The notes under the pieces are model-generated. The model saw only the letters and a list, made by a program, of their open reading frames with translations, did not search any database and was not told the origin of the DNA. Below are positions 18,190 through 29,200 of a stretch of 64,000 bases of DNA, piece by piece (position 1 is the stretch's first letter; the number at the start of each line of letters is the position of its first letter). Source of the DNA: Alphaproteobacteria bacterium. GTDB taxonomy: Bacteria; Pseudomonadota; Alphaproteobacteria; Paracaedibacterales; VGCI01. The stretch is taken from contig JAIESE010000001.1 in assembly GCA_019746225.1 (NCBI GenBank), forward strand, positions 62,001 through 126,000, in the 5' to 3' direction. The translations under genes were made by a program, and so were the position numbers.

Positions 18190-20049
18190 ATGAGTCAGTT
18201 CAAAAAAACAATAGTTCTAGGATGTTTCTGGTTTTTAAGTTCTATCTCTGAGTCTCATTCAACCCAAAAAATTATGACAGAACCTGCATACGAGGAGGCA
18301 TGTAGAAAAATTGCCAGAGAAATTGTAATGGTTGATGAAAAATTTGATAATCTTAAAGATAGGTATGAGGAAGTTCTTAATATAGCTTTTAGTCGTTCTA
18401 TAGCTGCCCCTTCATCTAAAAAGGACGTTCTTATTTTAGGAGCAGGTATAGCAGGCTTAGTTGCTGGAAAAATTCTTCAAAAAGAAGGTTATTACGTTAC
18501 TATCTTAGAGGCTAATGGGAACCGTGTGGGTGGGCGCATCAAAACATTTCATCATGAAGATGGACAAGAAGCACCCTTCATGGATAATGACCTGTATGCT
18601 GAAGCTGGAGCAATGCGAATCCCTACATCTCACCCACTTGTACAAACGCTAATAGATATTCTTCATTTAAAACATCAACAATTTTACAATGTTGATGAGA
18701 AAAGAGATGCCCCAGGGATCCCGGGTAACCATACCTGGTATTGCGCAAATGGTGTTCAAAAACGCCCTTCTGAATATGCATCATTAGATCTACCCCCAGC
18801 AGAACGCCACTTAGGCTTTGCTCTACCAGAAAAGTATTATGGTAAAACGGCAAAACGTCTTTTAGATGAGGCTTTTGCTTCAGATCCTTTACTAATAGCA
18901 ACCACTCGTAATCCAGACCTTCCCGATAACGACAAAGGAGAAAATGAGCGATTAGTCGGTGCTTGGGAGGCAGTAATTAACAAATATGATAAATGGAGCA
19001 TGCTTGAATATCTTCAAGAAAAATATCCAGAGCGAGTTGTCATAGATTACATAGGAACTCTACAAAACTTATCCTCACGACTTTTTTTATCTTTTATACA
19101 TAGTTTTGTGGACACATTTTATATTAGCCCAACAACGAAATATAGAGAGGTTATCGGAGGAAATTATAGACTTCCTTATGCAATAGCTGATGAGTTTGGT
19201 AGGCATAATATCGTTATGAATGCTCGCGCCGTCGAAATTCAGTGGGCGAGTTCTCAAAACCCTGCCTTACCAGCAAATAAGAATATAAAAGCCATAAATC
19301 GAGGCAGAGACGGAGTTTATGTACGAACAGTTGGCGAAAGGGTAGATGAGGATAACAAAACTGTGTCACAGCCTATGGATCGTGAATTTACAGCTGATTA
19401 TCTTATTACTTCCATTCCGTTCTCTGCCCTTCGCTTTGTAGATGTTCATCCAAGATTCAGTTATGACAAGCATCGTGCTATTACGGAAATGCATTATGAC
19501 TCAGCTACCAAAGTGTTTTTGGAATTTAGCGAGCGTTTTTGGGAATGGAATGAAGGTGAATGGATAAAACGGCTTTCTGATGAGTATAGAGGACATAATT
19601 CCATTGGAGGAGGAGTTGTTACGGACTCCCCAAATCGTTTCATTTACTTCCCAGGTATTCCACCCAAGGAGGGTAGCATTGGCGGTATAATATTAGCTAG
19701 CTACACATGGTCTGATGACGCCAATCGCTGGGATTCAATATTGCCAAGCGATCGAGTTGCTTACGCTCTTCGAGGTCTCACAGACATCTATGGTAAAGGA
19801 ATACTTCGCTTTTTCACAGGTAAAAGCCAAACAGAAAGTTGGATGCAGAATTTTTATGCTTACGGAGAAGCGGCTGTGTTCTCACCTGGTCAAATTCTAG
19901 GATTATATCCAAATACTTCTACTCCTGAAGGCCCGATTTATTTTGCAGGTGAACATACATCTATGAAACATGCGTGGATTGAAGGAGCCATTGAATCAGG
20001 AATAAGGGCCGCATTGGAGATTATAGAAAGAGATAAAGCCGCCTTGTAG
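18190..20049 (+). CDS. Exported FAD-dependent amine / L-amino-acid oxidase
   Basis: 619-residue flavoprotein of the monoamine / L-amino-acid oxidase family, with a signal peptide at residues 1-24. The FAD-binding motif GAGIAGL lies at 84-90 and the arginine-rich GGRIKTF follows; the C-terminal FAD motif is GPIYFAGEHTSMKHAWIEGA. Such enzymes oxidise an amino acid to a 2-keto acid, releasing ammonia and hydrogen peroxide. GGAGG precedes the ATG. The next gene, 40 bases on, encodes a keto-acid decarboxylase, so the two could act in series. Substrate is not determined; tryptophan-type oxidases are one possibility. Confidence 0.85.
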   Translation: MSQFKKTIVLGCFWFLSSISESHSTQKIMTEPAYEEACRKIAREIVMVDEKFDNLKDRYEEVLNIAFSRSIAAPSSKKDVLILGAGIAGLVAGKILQKEGYYVTILEANGNRVGGRIKTFHHEDGQEAPFMDNDLYAEAGAMRIPTSHPLVQTLIDILHLKHQQFYNVDEKRDAPGIPGNHTWYCANGVQKRPSEYASLDLPPAERHLGFALPEKYYGKTAKRLLDEAFASDPLLIATTRNPDLPDNDKGENERLVGAWEAVINKYDKWSMLEYLQEKYPERVVIDYIGTLQNLSSRLFLSFIHSFVDTFYISPTTKYREVIGGNYRLPYAIADEFGRHNIVMNARAVEIQWASSQNPALPANKNIKAINRGRDGVYVRTVGERVDEDNKTVSQPMDREFTADYLITSIPFSALRFVDVHPRFSYDKHRAITEMHYDSATKVFLEFSERFWEWNEGEWIKRLSDEYRGHNSIGGGVVTDSPNRFIYFPGIPPKEGSIGGIILASYTWSDDANRWDSILPSDRVAYALRGLTDIYGKGILRFFTGKSQTESWMQNFYAYGEAAVFSPGQILGLYPNTSTPEGPIYFAGEHTSMKHAWIEGAIESGIRAALEIIERDKAAL

Positions 20050-20089
20050 TAACACATAGGATGAAGACAAGTTTAGAAGGAGATAATTT

Positions 20090-21991
20090 ATGATATGTAG
20101 AATATTAGCACTTGTAATCAGTTTCTGGCTTCTCACTAATGCCTACTTTGTTGCAACGGCTGCTGAAGATACACAAGAAATATCGGTAGCAAGCTATCTA
20201 AAAATGCGTCTTGAATCTCTCGGATTAAAACGTATATTTGGAGTAGCAGGCAACTATACCGCTCCGTTTTTAGATACAATCCTGGAAGACACCAACCCCA
20301 ATCGCATCCAAATTACCGGAACGTCTAACGAACTCTGTGCTGGGTATGCAGCTGATGGCTATGCGCGAATCCAAGGAGAAAGTGGCCTAGGAGCTATAGC
20401 TGTTACCTATGGGGTTGGAGCTTTTAGTGTATTAAACGCAGTCGCTGGTTCATTTGTGGAACAAGTTCCAGTTGTGGTTATTAATGGGGCCCCAACGAAC
20501 AAGGAATTTGCTAACCAAAGACTTGTAGGCCTTTTATATTCTCATATGATGCCAAACCCTAACTCTAATATAGATGTATTCCGTTCCGTAACTGCAGCTG
20601 CAGAGCGTATTAGCAATGCCAACGAAGCTCCTCTGCAGATTGACGCCGCTCTGAGCGCATGCATCACCCGCCGCCAACCCGTTTACCTTGAAGTTTTTGA
20701 AGATGTATGGAGGGCGAAATGCAGAGTTCCCGCTCATCTCAAACCTCTTATCAGAACACAATCTAGCATCATAATTAGCGATGTAGAGGCAGCTGTTGAA
20801 CAAACACTGACACTGATCAAAGAAAATGCAAATAAAGGAAAGTCAAAACCAATGTTTTGGGCTGGAATCGAGATTCAAAGACTCGGTATCCAAGATACCT
20901 TTTTGTCCCTTCTTAAAGCAAGTGGCTTTCAATATACCACTGCTGTGTTAGGCAAATCTTTAGTTTCAGAGGATACACCAGGATTTTCTAGAGTTGGTTT
21001 GCCGTTGAATGCCAGTTGTGTAATAGGCCTTGGGGCTTGGACAACAGGTAAAGATATTGGGAGCAAGAGCATCGTTGGGGACCGAGATAAAGCTATTGTT
21101 TCACAAGGAAGTGCTTTTGTGGGGGGAGCATTATTTCCGAATGTACCTTTAGAGTTTTTTATGAAAGAACTTCAGAGAAGATTAGAGCTTGAATGTAAAG
21201 GCACAGAGGACGACGCTGCTCCAAGGGGAATATTGGCTCGTAATTTGTGGGCAGAACCTATTTATTCCCCATCTCGTTTGCAAATTGAAAGACTTGTAGC
21301 TGAACCAGCCGATAAATTAGATTATGATAATTTCTTTAAAATTCTCAATGATCAATGGGTGAGAGACAGCATCGATACAACAGTTGTTGTTGATTCCTCA
21401 TTTCCACTCATAGCGTCACAGCAAGGTTTGCACATCAAATCCGCAAATGGTTTCGTGGCACAAGCATCTTGGCTTGCTATTGGCTATGCAGCTCCTGCAG
21501 CTATAGGGGTTAAATGCGCCATTAAGGATAACCGCTTAGAAAATAAACGTATGATAGTCATTGCAGGAGATGGGGCGTTTCAAGAAACGTGCCAAGCTGT
21601 TTCTAGCTATGGTCACCTTAAACAAAATACAGTTGTATTTGTCCTTGCCAATGGCATTTATGGGATTGAACAAAAGCTTGTTAACCCAAACCCATTTCGT
21701 CAACCTCCTGCTGAGCATTCAAATAAAGAGGTTTATGAGTACAATGACCTATGCCTGTGGAATTACGAAAAGCTTGTAGATGTTTTTGGCGTTGGAGGAG
21801 GTTTTGTAGTCGAAACTGTCAAACAATTAGCAGGTGCTATTTCTCTTATCCAAAAAGAGACTGATAAAATGTTCATTGTACACGTAAAAATACCAAAAGC
21901 CAGCATTCCAGCAGTTCTAAAAGCGAGCCTTGAAGAAGCAGGGGAAGACGAACATCATCACCCAAAATGGCCTCCTCAAAATTTGTTCTAA
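20090..21991 (+). CDS. Exported ThDP-dependent 2-keto-acid decarboxylase-like protein
   Basis: 633-residue member of the pyruvate / indolepyruvate decarboxylase family with an N-terminal signal peptide, which is unusual for this normally cytoplasmic enzyme. The ThDP-activating glutamate is Glu81 (GTSNELCAGYAADGYAR) and the ThDP-magnesium motif starts GDG at 493-495 with NG..., about 28 residues on. In yeast-type enzymes a His-His pair shapes the active site; the aligned segment here reads YSH, so one histidine is lost and specificity may differ. AAGGAG precedes the ATG. Likely product is the aldehyde of the keto acid made by the upstream oxidase; this coupling is inferred. Confidence 0.82.
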   Translation: MICRILALVISFWLLTNAYFVATAAEDTQEISVASYLKMRLESLGLKRIFGVAGNYTAPFLDTILEDTNPNRIQITGTSNELCAGYAADGYARIQGESGLGAIAVTYGVGAFSVLNAVAGSFVEQVPVVVINGAPTNKEFANQRLVGLLYSHMMPNPNSNIDVFRSVTAAAERISNANEAPLQIDAALSACITRRQPVYLEVFEDVWRAKCRVPAHLKPLIRTQSSIIISDVEAAVEQTLTLIKENANKGKSKPMFWAGIEIQRLGIQDTFLSLLKASGFQYTTAVLGKSLVSEDTPGFSRVGLPLNASCVIGLGAWTTGKDIGSKSIVGDRDKAIVSQGSAFVGGALFPNVPLEFFMKELQRRLELECKGTEDDAAPRGILARNLWAEPIYSPSRLQIERLVAEPADKLDYDNFFKILNDQWVRDSIDTTVVVDSSFPLIASQQGLHIKSANGFVAQASWLAIGYAAPAAIGVKCAIKDNRLENKRMIVIAGDGAFQETCQAVSSYGHLKQNTVVFVLANGIYGIEQKLVNPNPFRQPPAEHSNKEVYEYNDLCLWNYEKLVDVFGVGGGFVVETVKQLAGAISLIQKETDKMFIVHVKIPKASIPAVLKASLEEAGEDEHHHPKWPPQNLF

Positions 21992-22070
21992 GTAATCTGT
22001 GTTGTGTTTTCAAGAAGACACACCAATACGTTGAATAGCATATATTTAATAAAAAAGAAGCGGGGTTAAA

Positions 22071-25000
22071 ATGAGGAAAATATCTACAATATTTCATTTA
22101 TTTTTCATTTGGGCTCTTATAATATTCTTCTCTCCAATTGCTTATAGTGTAGATGGTGAGCATGAAAATATAAAAACAGAATTTAAATTTGCAACTCTTG
22201 CTCATGAAACTGGAGATCCAGACTCATATACTCTTGCATGCCTTGATTCAAACCTAATTCCAGTACCAGAACAAATAGAAGAACTTAAAAAGCGAAAGCA
22301 ATTTAATCCCATAAGAAATTGGTTACGTAAGGAATTATTAGAAAAAGCAGACAATGAGGAAGCCTCGGGAACCCTTCATGTTGAAACAAGGGAGCATACA
22401 GACGGGAGTAATTATTACTTAGTGAGACTCTATGCTAAACCCATTATTTCTTCTGCAGAACACTTTACAACTCGCATTTGGGGGGGAAGCAAACGGCAAA
22501 TAGCAGATCTTCAATATAGCGCTTCTATGCTCATTTTTCCTCGACCACCCACCACACAAGCTTTAGCTTACTTATTTGGTGGATGGAGACAACTCTACAA
22601 TTCCCATGCTGTGATTCATGATTGGGGATTACGATTGGCTGCTACGAAAGCTATCTTTAGTGACAAAAACATTAAGACATTACTTGGGAAAAACAACTTT
22701 GACTCAAACCCAACGAGTAGAAAAGAAAAGAAGCAGCGCTTAGCCCCTATTGAAAGTTTTGCACTTGAAGTTGGAACTGAAGGGCTACAGACCTTAACTG
22801 TACTCCCAAAATATGCCTTACAAGCCAATTTTAAGCGTCTTGTGGTTGGTAGCGATACGTATAAATTCTTCTTACCAGAAGTAGGGGATGGAAAAAGAGG
22901 AGATACAATCAGTTCTTTAGTTAATATGGCTAATTATTTATTTCGTGTATATCGAGATGAACGTACCATACATCCAAAATTACAGTATTATCTTGATGAT
23001 GAGATAACTGACCCTGTTAGGATAAAAGAGCTTAATAAACATCTTTCGGCGATTTTGACATCTTCAACCGTAGATCAAGTACTATTTCCCTCTGACGATA
23101 TATGGAAATCTTATGGGAATAAACCTCAGTTTTCTTATCAGAAAAGCACTTCAAAAGGAGATCTATTCAAAGTATTTAAGGGCAAAAAGATTACACTAAA
23201 TTCTTTAGTCTCAATAAAAAAAGCTAGATCAAAAACGAGTCACGACGAAATCGTTAGTAGATTAGTCTATTCGTTGCCAATAGAAGTTGGGGAAGAATTC
23301 TTTCGATTTGATCGTGGTCGTTGGTTTAAAGTTGCCTCTACAAGATTCAATGCAATCATACGAAAAATGCGTGATCCAGATGTAAAAGTTAATATTGAAA
23401 CCCTCTTGCCTTATACCTTAGAAGACGCCATAGGCGAAGAAGATAAGTTTGGCGGACTCTATCAAGAGGATCGCTACAATAGGCGCGTTGTAGCTTCTCT
23501 TGCTGGGAAAAAACAAAATGGCGTCTTACTGGATCGATTAAACATATACTTTAGTGGCAAGGGAAACAAGTTTGAATTTGGTGACCTTCTTTTATATGGT
23601 GATAAAGGGCAAAATTACATTGTTCATGTAAAGCGGAAAGAAGCAGGAGATATTGATCATCACCGCGCTCAAGTAGAACGGTGTGCAGAGTATCTAGCAA
23701 CAGAGCTGAACAAGAAAAATGCAAAAAATATTTTATTGTTAGGTTGCGTCAATGGATTATATATAGAATATGGAGTACCTATTACCGGAAAAAAGACAAA
23801 ACACCTCACACTTGGAAGTATTTTTAAAGAAAAGTTCACTACAGAAAAGCGTGGAAAATCAGCTTGGAACAATTATTTAACCACGAAAATATTTAACAAC
23901 ACTAAGGGCGAAGCCTCAGCACCCGAAGGAAAGTTAAGGATCTTATTAAGAAAAGTTGACTTGAGCTTTTTTGAAAACCATCAAGAAGAATTGATTGTAG
24001 CTTTGGATGCTTTGCATGATTGTTGTAACCAAGAAAAAAAATTAGCGACACCACGCATTCAAGAATTTTTTGACTCTATAAGACAATTAATCGAGATCAG
24101 AGAAATATTGCTTCCCTCCGGAGTACTCACAACTGCCACGAGGAAAAAAACAACTATTGTGTTGGCTGTCATAGATGATCGGCAGATCGAACCCATTCGT
24201 AAGGCTGATAAGGCGCTAAAAGAGAAAAAGTCTAAGAAAGACAAAGAAGAATTTACAAAAAAAGTAGAGGAACTAAAAGCTAAGGATAGAATGAAAGAGG
24301 GCGAACTCTTTCATAAGCAACAACTTTGGGGTTTAGACCGAACACGCCAGCTGGTGCAAAAATTTGGCTTCAAGTTTAACCTGGTGGTGATTAATGAAAA
24401 CAATGAACGCCCTAACTGGGACGCTTTTGGCTCTACAAAAGTTGATACCTCTCCAGAAGATATTGATGAAGACTCGGATCAAAAAGACAAAAATCATACA
24501 ACAAAGAAAAAAAGGGCCTCAAGCAAAAAGTCAACGCAAGAAGATGAAAGCTCTAGCCAAAAATCTAAAAAAGAAGGGAAAAGTGATAATTCAGCAGATG
24601 ATAACGAAGATCATTCTGATGAAGGAGTAGCCAACTATGAATATACATCCACGGATATCAATCGTTTATTGCATCTACCTCTTTCAGAAGAACTTCCTGA
24701 AGATGCAGAGTATTCTAAGTTCTCTCTGAGCGGGGCAGATGTTGATGGTGATGCAGATACAAATGACATCACTCATTGTTTAAATAGTAGCAGATATGTC
24801 TTACCACCAATTATTGCTCATACTGATGAACACGAAGAGAAAAGTTCATCTGAAACGTTAATCGACCTTCTTACCAGTTCATTTTTTACGCATGAGACTG
24901 TGATTGCACACCCACCTGAAGAAATGATCATCCCCTTTAATCCAGGTGGACATTGGGTAACATTTCAGATTTTGATCCCAAATGCGGGTGATATTATGTT

Positions 25001-25292
25001 TAGGTATATTGATTCGTTATTTGAAACTTCAAAAAGTGAGGCGCGTTTATTTTTAGCGTTTTTAAGGGGAATGTATTTGGGAAGAACCATAAATTTTGTA
25101 CCAATAGTTTCTAGGATACAACCAGATGGTACATCTTGTGGAGCCGTTACAGTGGAAAATGTCAAAGATCTATTCCGAGCAATACCTTTGCCTGATCTTG
25201 AGATGATTAGTTTAGCCAACATTTTAGCCCTGAAACAAGAGCACAGGGCTCACCTAAACGGCATTGATCAAGATTTTGACTTTGATAAATAA
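22071..25292 (+). CDS. Exported multidomain protein: nuclease-like (DUF6119-like) plus CE-clan cysteine peptidase
   Basis: 1073 residues with a signal peptide (1-26). Around 470-545 the order EDRYNRR, LLDRL, EFGDLLL and YIVHVKRK resembles the DUF6119/TIGR04141 domain, with Asp505 and the HxK at 519-521 recalling PD-(D/E)XK nucleases. Residues about 700-870 are a highly charged Lys/Asp/Ser linker. The C-terminus fits a Ulp1/C48-type peptidase: His961 in GHWVTF, Asp981 in YIDS, Gln1017 in QPDGTS and Cys1023 in SCGAVT. CE-clan enzymes of intracellular bacteria remove ubiquitin or SUMO from host proteins. The combination recalls Wolbachia CifB toxins, but homology is not shown. Ribosome site weak. 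Confidence 0.7.
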   Translation: MRKISTIFHLFFIWALIIFFSPIAYSVDGEHENIKTEFKFATLAHETGDPDSYTLACLDSNLIPVPEQIEELKKRKQFNPIRNWLRKELLEKADNEEASGTLHVETREHTDGSNYYLVRLYAKPIISSAEHFTTRIWGGSKRQIADLQYSASMLIFPRPPTTQALAYLFGGWRQLYNSHAVIHDWGLRLAATKAIFSDKNIKTLLGKNNFDSNPTSRKEKKQRLAPIESFALEVGTEGLQTLTVLPKYALQANFKRLVVGSDTYKFFLPEVGDGKRGDTISSLVNMANYLFRVYRDERTIHPKLQYYLDDEITDPVRIKELNKHLSAILTSSTVDQVLFPSDDIWKSYGNKPQFSYQKSTSKGDLFKVFKGKKITLNSLVSIKKARSKTSHDEIVSRLVYSLPIEVGEEFFRFDRGRWFKVASTRFNAIIRKMRDPDVKVNIETLLPYTLEDAIGEEDKFGGLYQEDRYNRRVVASLAGKKQNGVLLDRLNIYFSGKGNKFEFGDLLLYGDKGQNYIVHVKRKEAGDIDHHRAQVERCAEYLATELNKKNAKNILLLGCVNGLYIEYGVPITGKKTKHLTLGSIFKEKFTTEKRGKSAWNNYLTTKIFNNTKGEASAPEGKLRILLRKVDLSFFENHQEELIVALDALHDCCNQEKKLATPRIQEFFDSIRQLIEIREILLPSGVLTTATRKKTTIVLAVIDDRQIEPIRKADKALKEKKSKKDKEEFTKKVEELKAKDRMKEGELFHKQQLWGLDRTRQLVQKFGFKFNLVVINENNERPNWDAFGSTKVDTSPEDIDEDSDQKDKNHTTKKKRASSKKSTQEDESSSQKSKKEGKSDNSADDNEDHSDEGVANYEYTSTDINRLLHLPLSEELPEDAEYSKFSLSGADVDGDADTNDITHCLNSSRYVLPPIIAHTDEHEEKSSSETLIDLLTSSFFTHETVIAHPPEEMIIPFNPGGHWVTFQILIPNAGDIMFRYIDSLFETSKSEARLFLAFLRGMYLGRTINFVPIVSRIQPDGTSCGAVTVENVKDLFRAIPLPDLEMISLANILALKQEHRAHLNGIDQDFDFDK

Positions 25293-25372
25293 TGGACATT
25301 AATTGAGCTTTGCCTGGAACTTGCCTCTTTGGGGTGTAGCAGTAGTGGTTCTAAATATGGAGGTAATTTGAT

Positions 25373-26227
25373 ATGAGAGAGATTATTAAACTAGTTGTGT
25401 TGTGTATTGTTTTCCTTACATCTTCGGTTTCTGAAGGGATGGATGCCATAGAAGGTAGAGAACAATACCAAAAAAGATTAGTGCTAATTGCTGAAGCTCA
25501 TTCATCCCCTGAAGGAATGAAGTATTGTTATGAAATGATGAGAGTCAAGCAATCGACAGCAAAAATGAACTTTTTCATTGAGAGAGATGAGGAACGATTA
25601 CAAAGAGCTAAGAAGGAGTCAGAATTAATAAAATACAATTCTGATGAGGAATTTTTGGAAAATTTTTATAGGCATCATCTTCCAAGTGTAGAAGAGCATC
25701 TTGGGGGACCTGCTGAAGCGGGGCGTATTTATGGAAACATATTTCAAGCCCCCAAATTAGCTCAGCCTGGCTTAATAAAAAACCGTTTTTGGTTGTTAAA
25801 AATTCTAAGAGATTTTTCTAGTGATCCAAACATAAAGATTGTCCCTATCGATGCAAGTTTTAAAGAAGTTATAAGTCACAAATCATTTACTTACAAAAGT
25901 GCTGAGTTTGATAAAACATTTGCAGCCCATTTAAAAGCGGCAAGAGAAACCGGGAATCAAATTTCTATTGATGCAGTTATGAAATCTGATTGGGCTCTTG
26001 AACCAAGAGATTTAATAATGACTCAAAAGTTAAAAGAAAAAACCGAAAAAGGAGCTATAAATACAGCCATAGTTGGATTAGTGCATGCCTCAGAGATTTA
26101 TGTGAAACTATGCGATCAACTTGAAATATCTCGTGTACGTACAAGTATTCCGGTAGGAGAGCTAGAAAAGGAAAAAGGTAACAAACGTGTTCAGAGATTC
26201 TTAAAAAAGGCTTCTCTTATAAAGTGA
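25373..26227 (+). CDS. Exported protein, possible ChaN/EreA/TraB-superfamily hydrolase
   Basis: 284 residues with a signal peptide ending near SEGMDA. The pattern LIAEAHSSPEG near residue 36, a later VPIDA, and AIVGLVHASEIYVKL near the C-terminus resemble the EreA/ChaN/TraB-TIKI fold, whose members are hydrolases or heme-binding proteins with conserved Glu/His at these points. The match is weak and made by eye. GGAGGT precedes the ATG. It ends the four-gene exported group and is convergent with traA. Confidence 0.55.
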   Translation: MREIIKLVVLCIVFLTSSVSEGMDAIEGREQYQKRLVLIAEAHSSPEGMKYCYEMMRVKQSTAKMNFFIERDEERLQRAKKESELIKYNSDEEFLENFYRHHLPSVEEHLGGPAEAGRIYGNIFQAPKLAQPGLIKNRFWLLKILRDFSSDPNIKIVPIDASFKEVISHKSFTYKSAEFDKTFAAHLKAARETGNQISIDAVMKSDWALEPRDLIMTQKLKEKTEKGAINTAIVGLVHASEIYVKLCDQLEISRVRTSIPVGELEKEKGNKRVQRFLKKASLIK

Positions 26228-26266
26228 TTCTGGATGTATCTTAACACACTATAAAATATTGCTTTT

Positions 26267-29200
26267 TTAAGGCTCGAAATCCATTCCGCGCTGCTTTAAT
26301 CGGTTTGTTGATTGAGATAAGTTGTTTTGCATTTGAACCTCCTCTGTAAATCGCTGGGATTTTTCGGCACATTCCTCTTTAACCTCGTGGAGATTTAGTG
26401 ATTCATAACGCGCATCGTCTTTAGCTTTGCCCATTCTATGAATAATCGCTTGTTGCTCGATCAGCGCTTCATAAGAAGCAACTTTGTCGTCTTTTGATTT
26501 ATTAATGTCAATTTCCGATCCTTGCCCTCGAATCTGAGAATGAGCTGTTATCACCGTACAGATAACCTCGAGATGTTTTGGTTCAGGGACAGTCCCTGTC
26601 TTATCCCGATGCAACAGGACATGCTGCTCAAATTGTTCCTGCTGGGGTAGGGTAAATTCTGATGCCTTTGTATAGGCCATAATATAATCGGGTGCCTTCT
26701 GATTCTTAAGGAGTTCCTGCCGTGCCTGTTGAATAAAGTCATCTTGTTTAATCTCCGTACCACGTTCCAGCGCTTCATAGTACAGTCGTCCTTCAATCAC
26801 CGTTAAACGTTCACCCTGCCAAAAAGCGGTACTGATCTCTTCGGCAGTTTCTGGCAATCGTTTGTGTTGATTTAAGAACCCCATCTTTGAGCACCAATTC
26901 TGATGGAATGGCAAGCGCTTCTTTTCAAACGATTGCCTCATATTGTTCAATCTTCCTTCTTCTCCCTCTAACGAAATAGCTTCCTGAAATAACTCGCTTG
27001 AACGCTTTTCCTCGCTATGATCCAACGACATAAGAGTATCGAGGCCTACGTTCACTTTCTGATGATCCAGGATTTGACCGACCACATCCAGAGCGGTTAT
27101 CTTCACTGCACTCAACAAATCCTTTCCCTCTTGAAGCTTTTTCTCATGCCAAAGCACTTCTGTATCCTCTTTCATAAGCTCTTCAATCTTTTCTCCACTC
27201 AAGTAATCAAAGCCCGACAGTTTCTCTTGGACTCTAGATAGACGATCAACAACCTTCTCATCCCGCCAGAAATCGAGAGAGGAGCCGAAGATTTCTAAGG
27301 TATGCCGATGACGGCTCATGCCCACATAAGCCAGATTCCGATATTCTTCAAATGAGGCAAGTTTCTTCACATGATCCACTGTCACCCCTTGCGTTTTGTG
27401 AATTGTGGTTGCCCAACCGTTTTCGATATATGGATAAAGTTTAGGGGCAAAGGACACAACCTTTCCTGCCTCATCCGTTTTGACCGTGATCTTGTTTTGA
27501 TCAAGTTTTACAATCCTTCCCAGCGTTCCATTTGTAACACCCAACCCCTTGTCGTTATGGGTGAATAAAAGACGATCACCGCAAGCGAATGTTTTGTTCT
27601 CATAGGTCCGAGTCTCTTTTCCAAAATCATCGTACGACAAGTAACAAGTCTTGTAGGTAAACTCTCTACCATTAATCTCTCCCTTTTCTCTCATCAGCTG
27701 ACGGGCCGATTGATTTAGACTCGCGGCATCTTTATTGGTAAAGGCCAGCATCAGATGTGACTGCGCAGGAGTTTCATTGCGATGTCTTGCCCAAGCCTCA
27801 ACAAGTGCTTGTTTCGTCTCAACCCGTGTATCGCAAATATTCTCATAGCTCATCGTCCGTAGAATGGATTCTACTTCTTGCAAGATTGAGCCCTTCTGCC
27901 CTAATTCAGCCGCTATATATTTTGCAGCTAACTTACCGAATTGTTTGGTATCGATACCCCTTTCTTCTAAAACACCTTTTTGCTCTGAATAATTGGTAAG
28001 AATGCCTTCAACCAAGGCCTCTCGTTTGCCTTTCCAAGATTGATAAAAGTCAAAATCTTGATGTTTGGACAAGGTTTCAAACTTAATCTCATCAAACGTA
28101 ACCTTTCCATGCTCCTGCTCATAATCCGCGATCATCTCTTTCCAGATACGCCCTGACATCTGACGGGCAAGACAATATTGATCCACTAATTGATTTGGCC
28201 CAGAATTCGTGCCCTTATCCTCAACAATCTTAAGGGCTCCCTTCTCCTGGTAGAGATCCAAAGCCTTTCCCGCCTGCTCGGAACCAAACAGACGAGTTGC
28301 TTCCCGCTGCCAATCCTCTTGTTGGCGCACAACCGTCTCCAAGACTGCAGGATGAATACGGTCCGTCAGGAGGCGGAAGGCAGGGCCTGCCTCTATGGCT
28401 TGAAGCTGGTTTCCATCTCCCATGGGCACAATCTTGGCCCCCGCACTCTCAACAATAGACAGCAACTCCGCAAAACGGCGGCTATCAACCATGCCCGCTT
28501 CATCCAGAACCACAATGGTCTTTGGAGAGATTTGTTCCCGATCCTGGCTTTGAGACAATAGGAACTTGTGAATGGTCATGGAGCGGATGCCACAGGCCTC
28601 TATATTACGGGCAGCTCTGCCCGTTGGGGCTAATCCGAGGACTTTGTAGCCCGCTTGTTCCCATCCCTCCTTCGCGGCTTCTAAAGAGGTTGTTTTACCC
28701 GCACCGGCGTAGCCAACGACACATGATATCTGCTCGCCGTTCAGCATATGCCGGATAGCAAGATCTCGATCAGTGCTTAAGCCCCCATATTTGGCAAGTT
28801 TCGCGTTATGGTTAGCGATGACCTCATCAACAGTTTTGGTATCAACCTTATGGGTTTGTTGTGCCGCCATTGCTTCAGCGTTACGCATGAGACCAAGTTC
28901 GGTGCGCAACATCTCTCGGGTGGTATAAACAGGCTCTTTGGATTCTCCTTGAGCCGAAGATGATTGCAAGTCAATCAGTTCTTTTGATCCCATAAGACGA
29001 TCATGCAAAATCCGAAACTGATCCGCATCGTCGATATATCGGTTGAGAACTTTGGCGATGTCCTGGCGGGTGAACGTCGAATGCTTGGCAGTAACAATCG
29101 AAAAAACAAGTTCAGGATTTTTGAGGATTCTAAACTGGTTGCGTAGCCTTACCATATCAAAGAGTTCAGCTTTTTCCCTGTGAATACCGCGACCAGTCAT

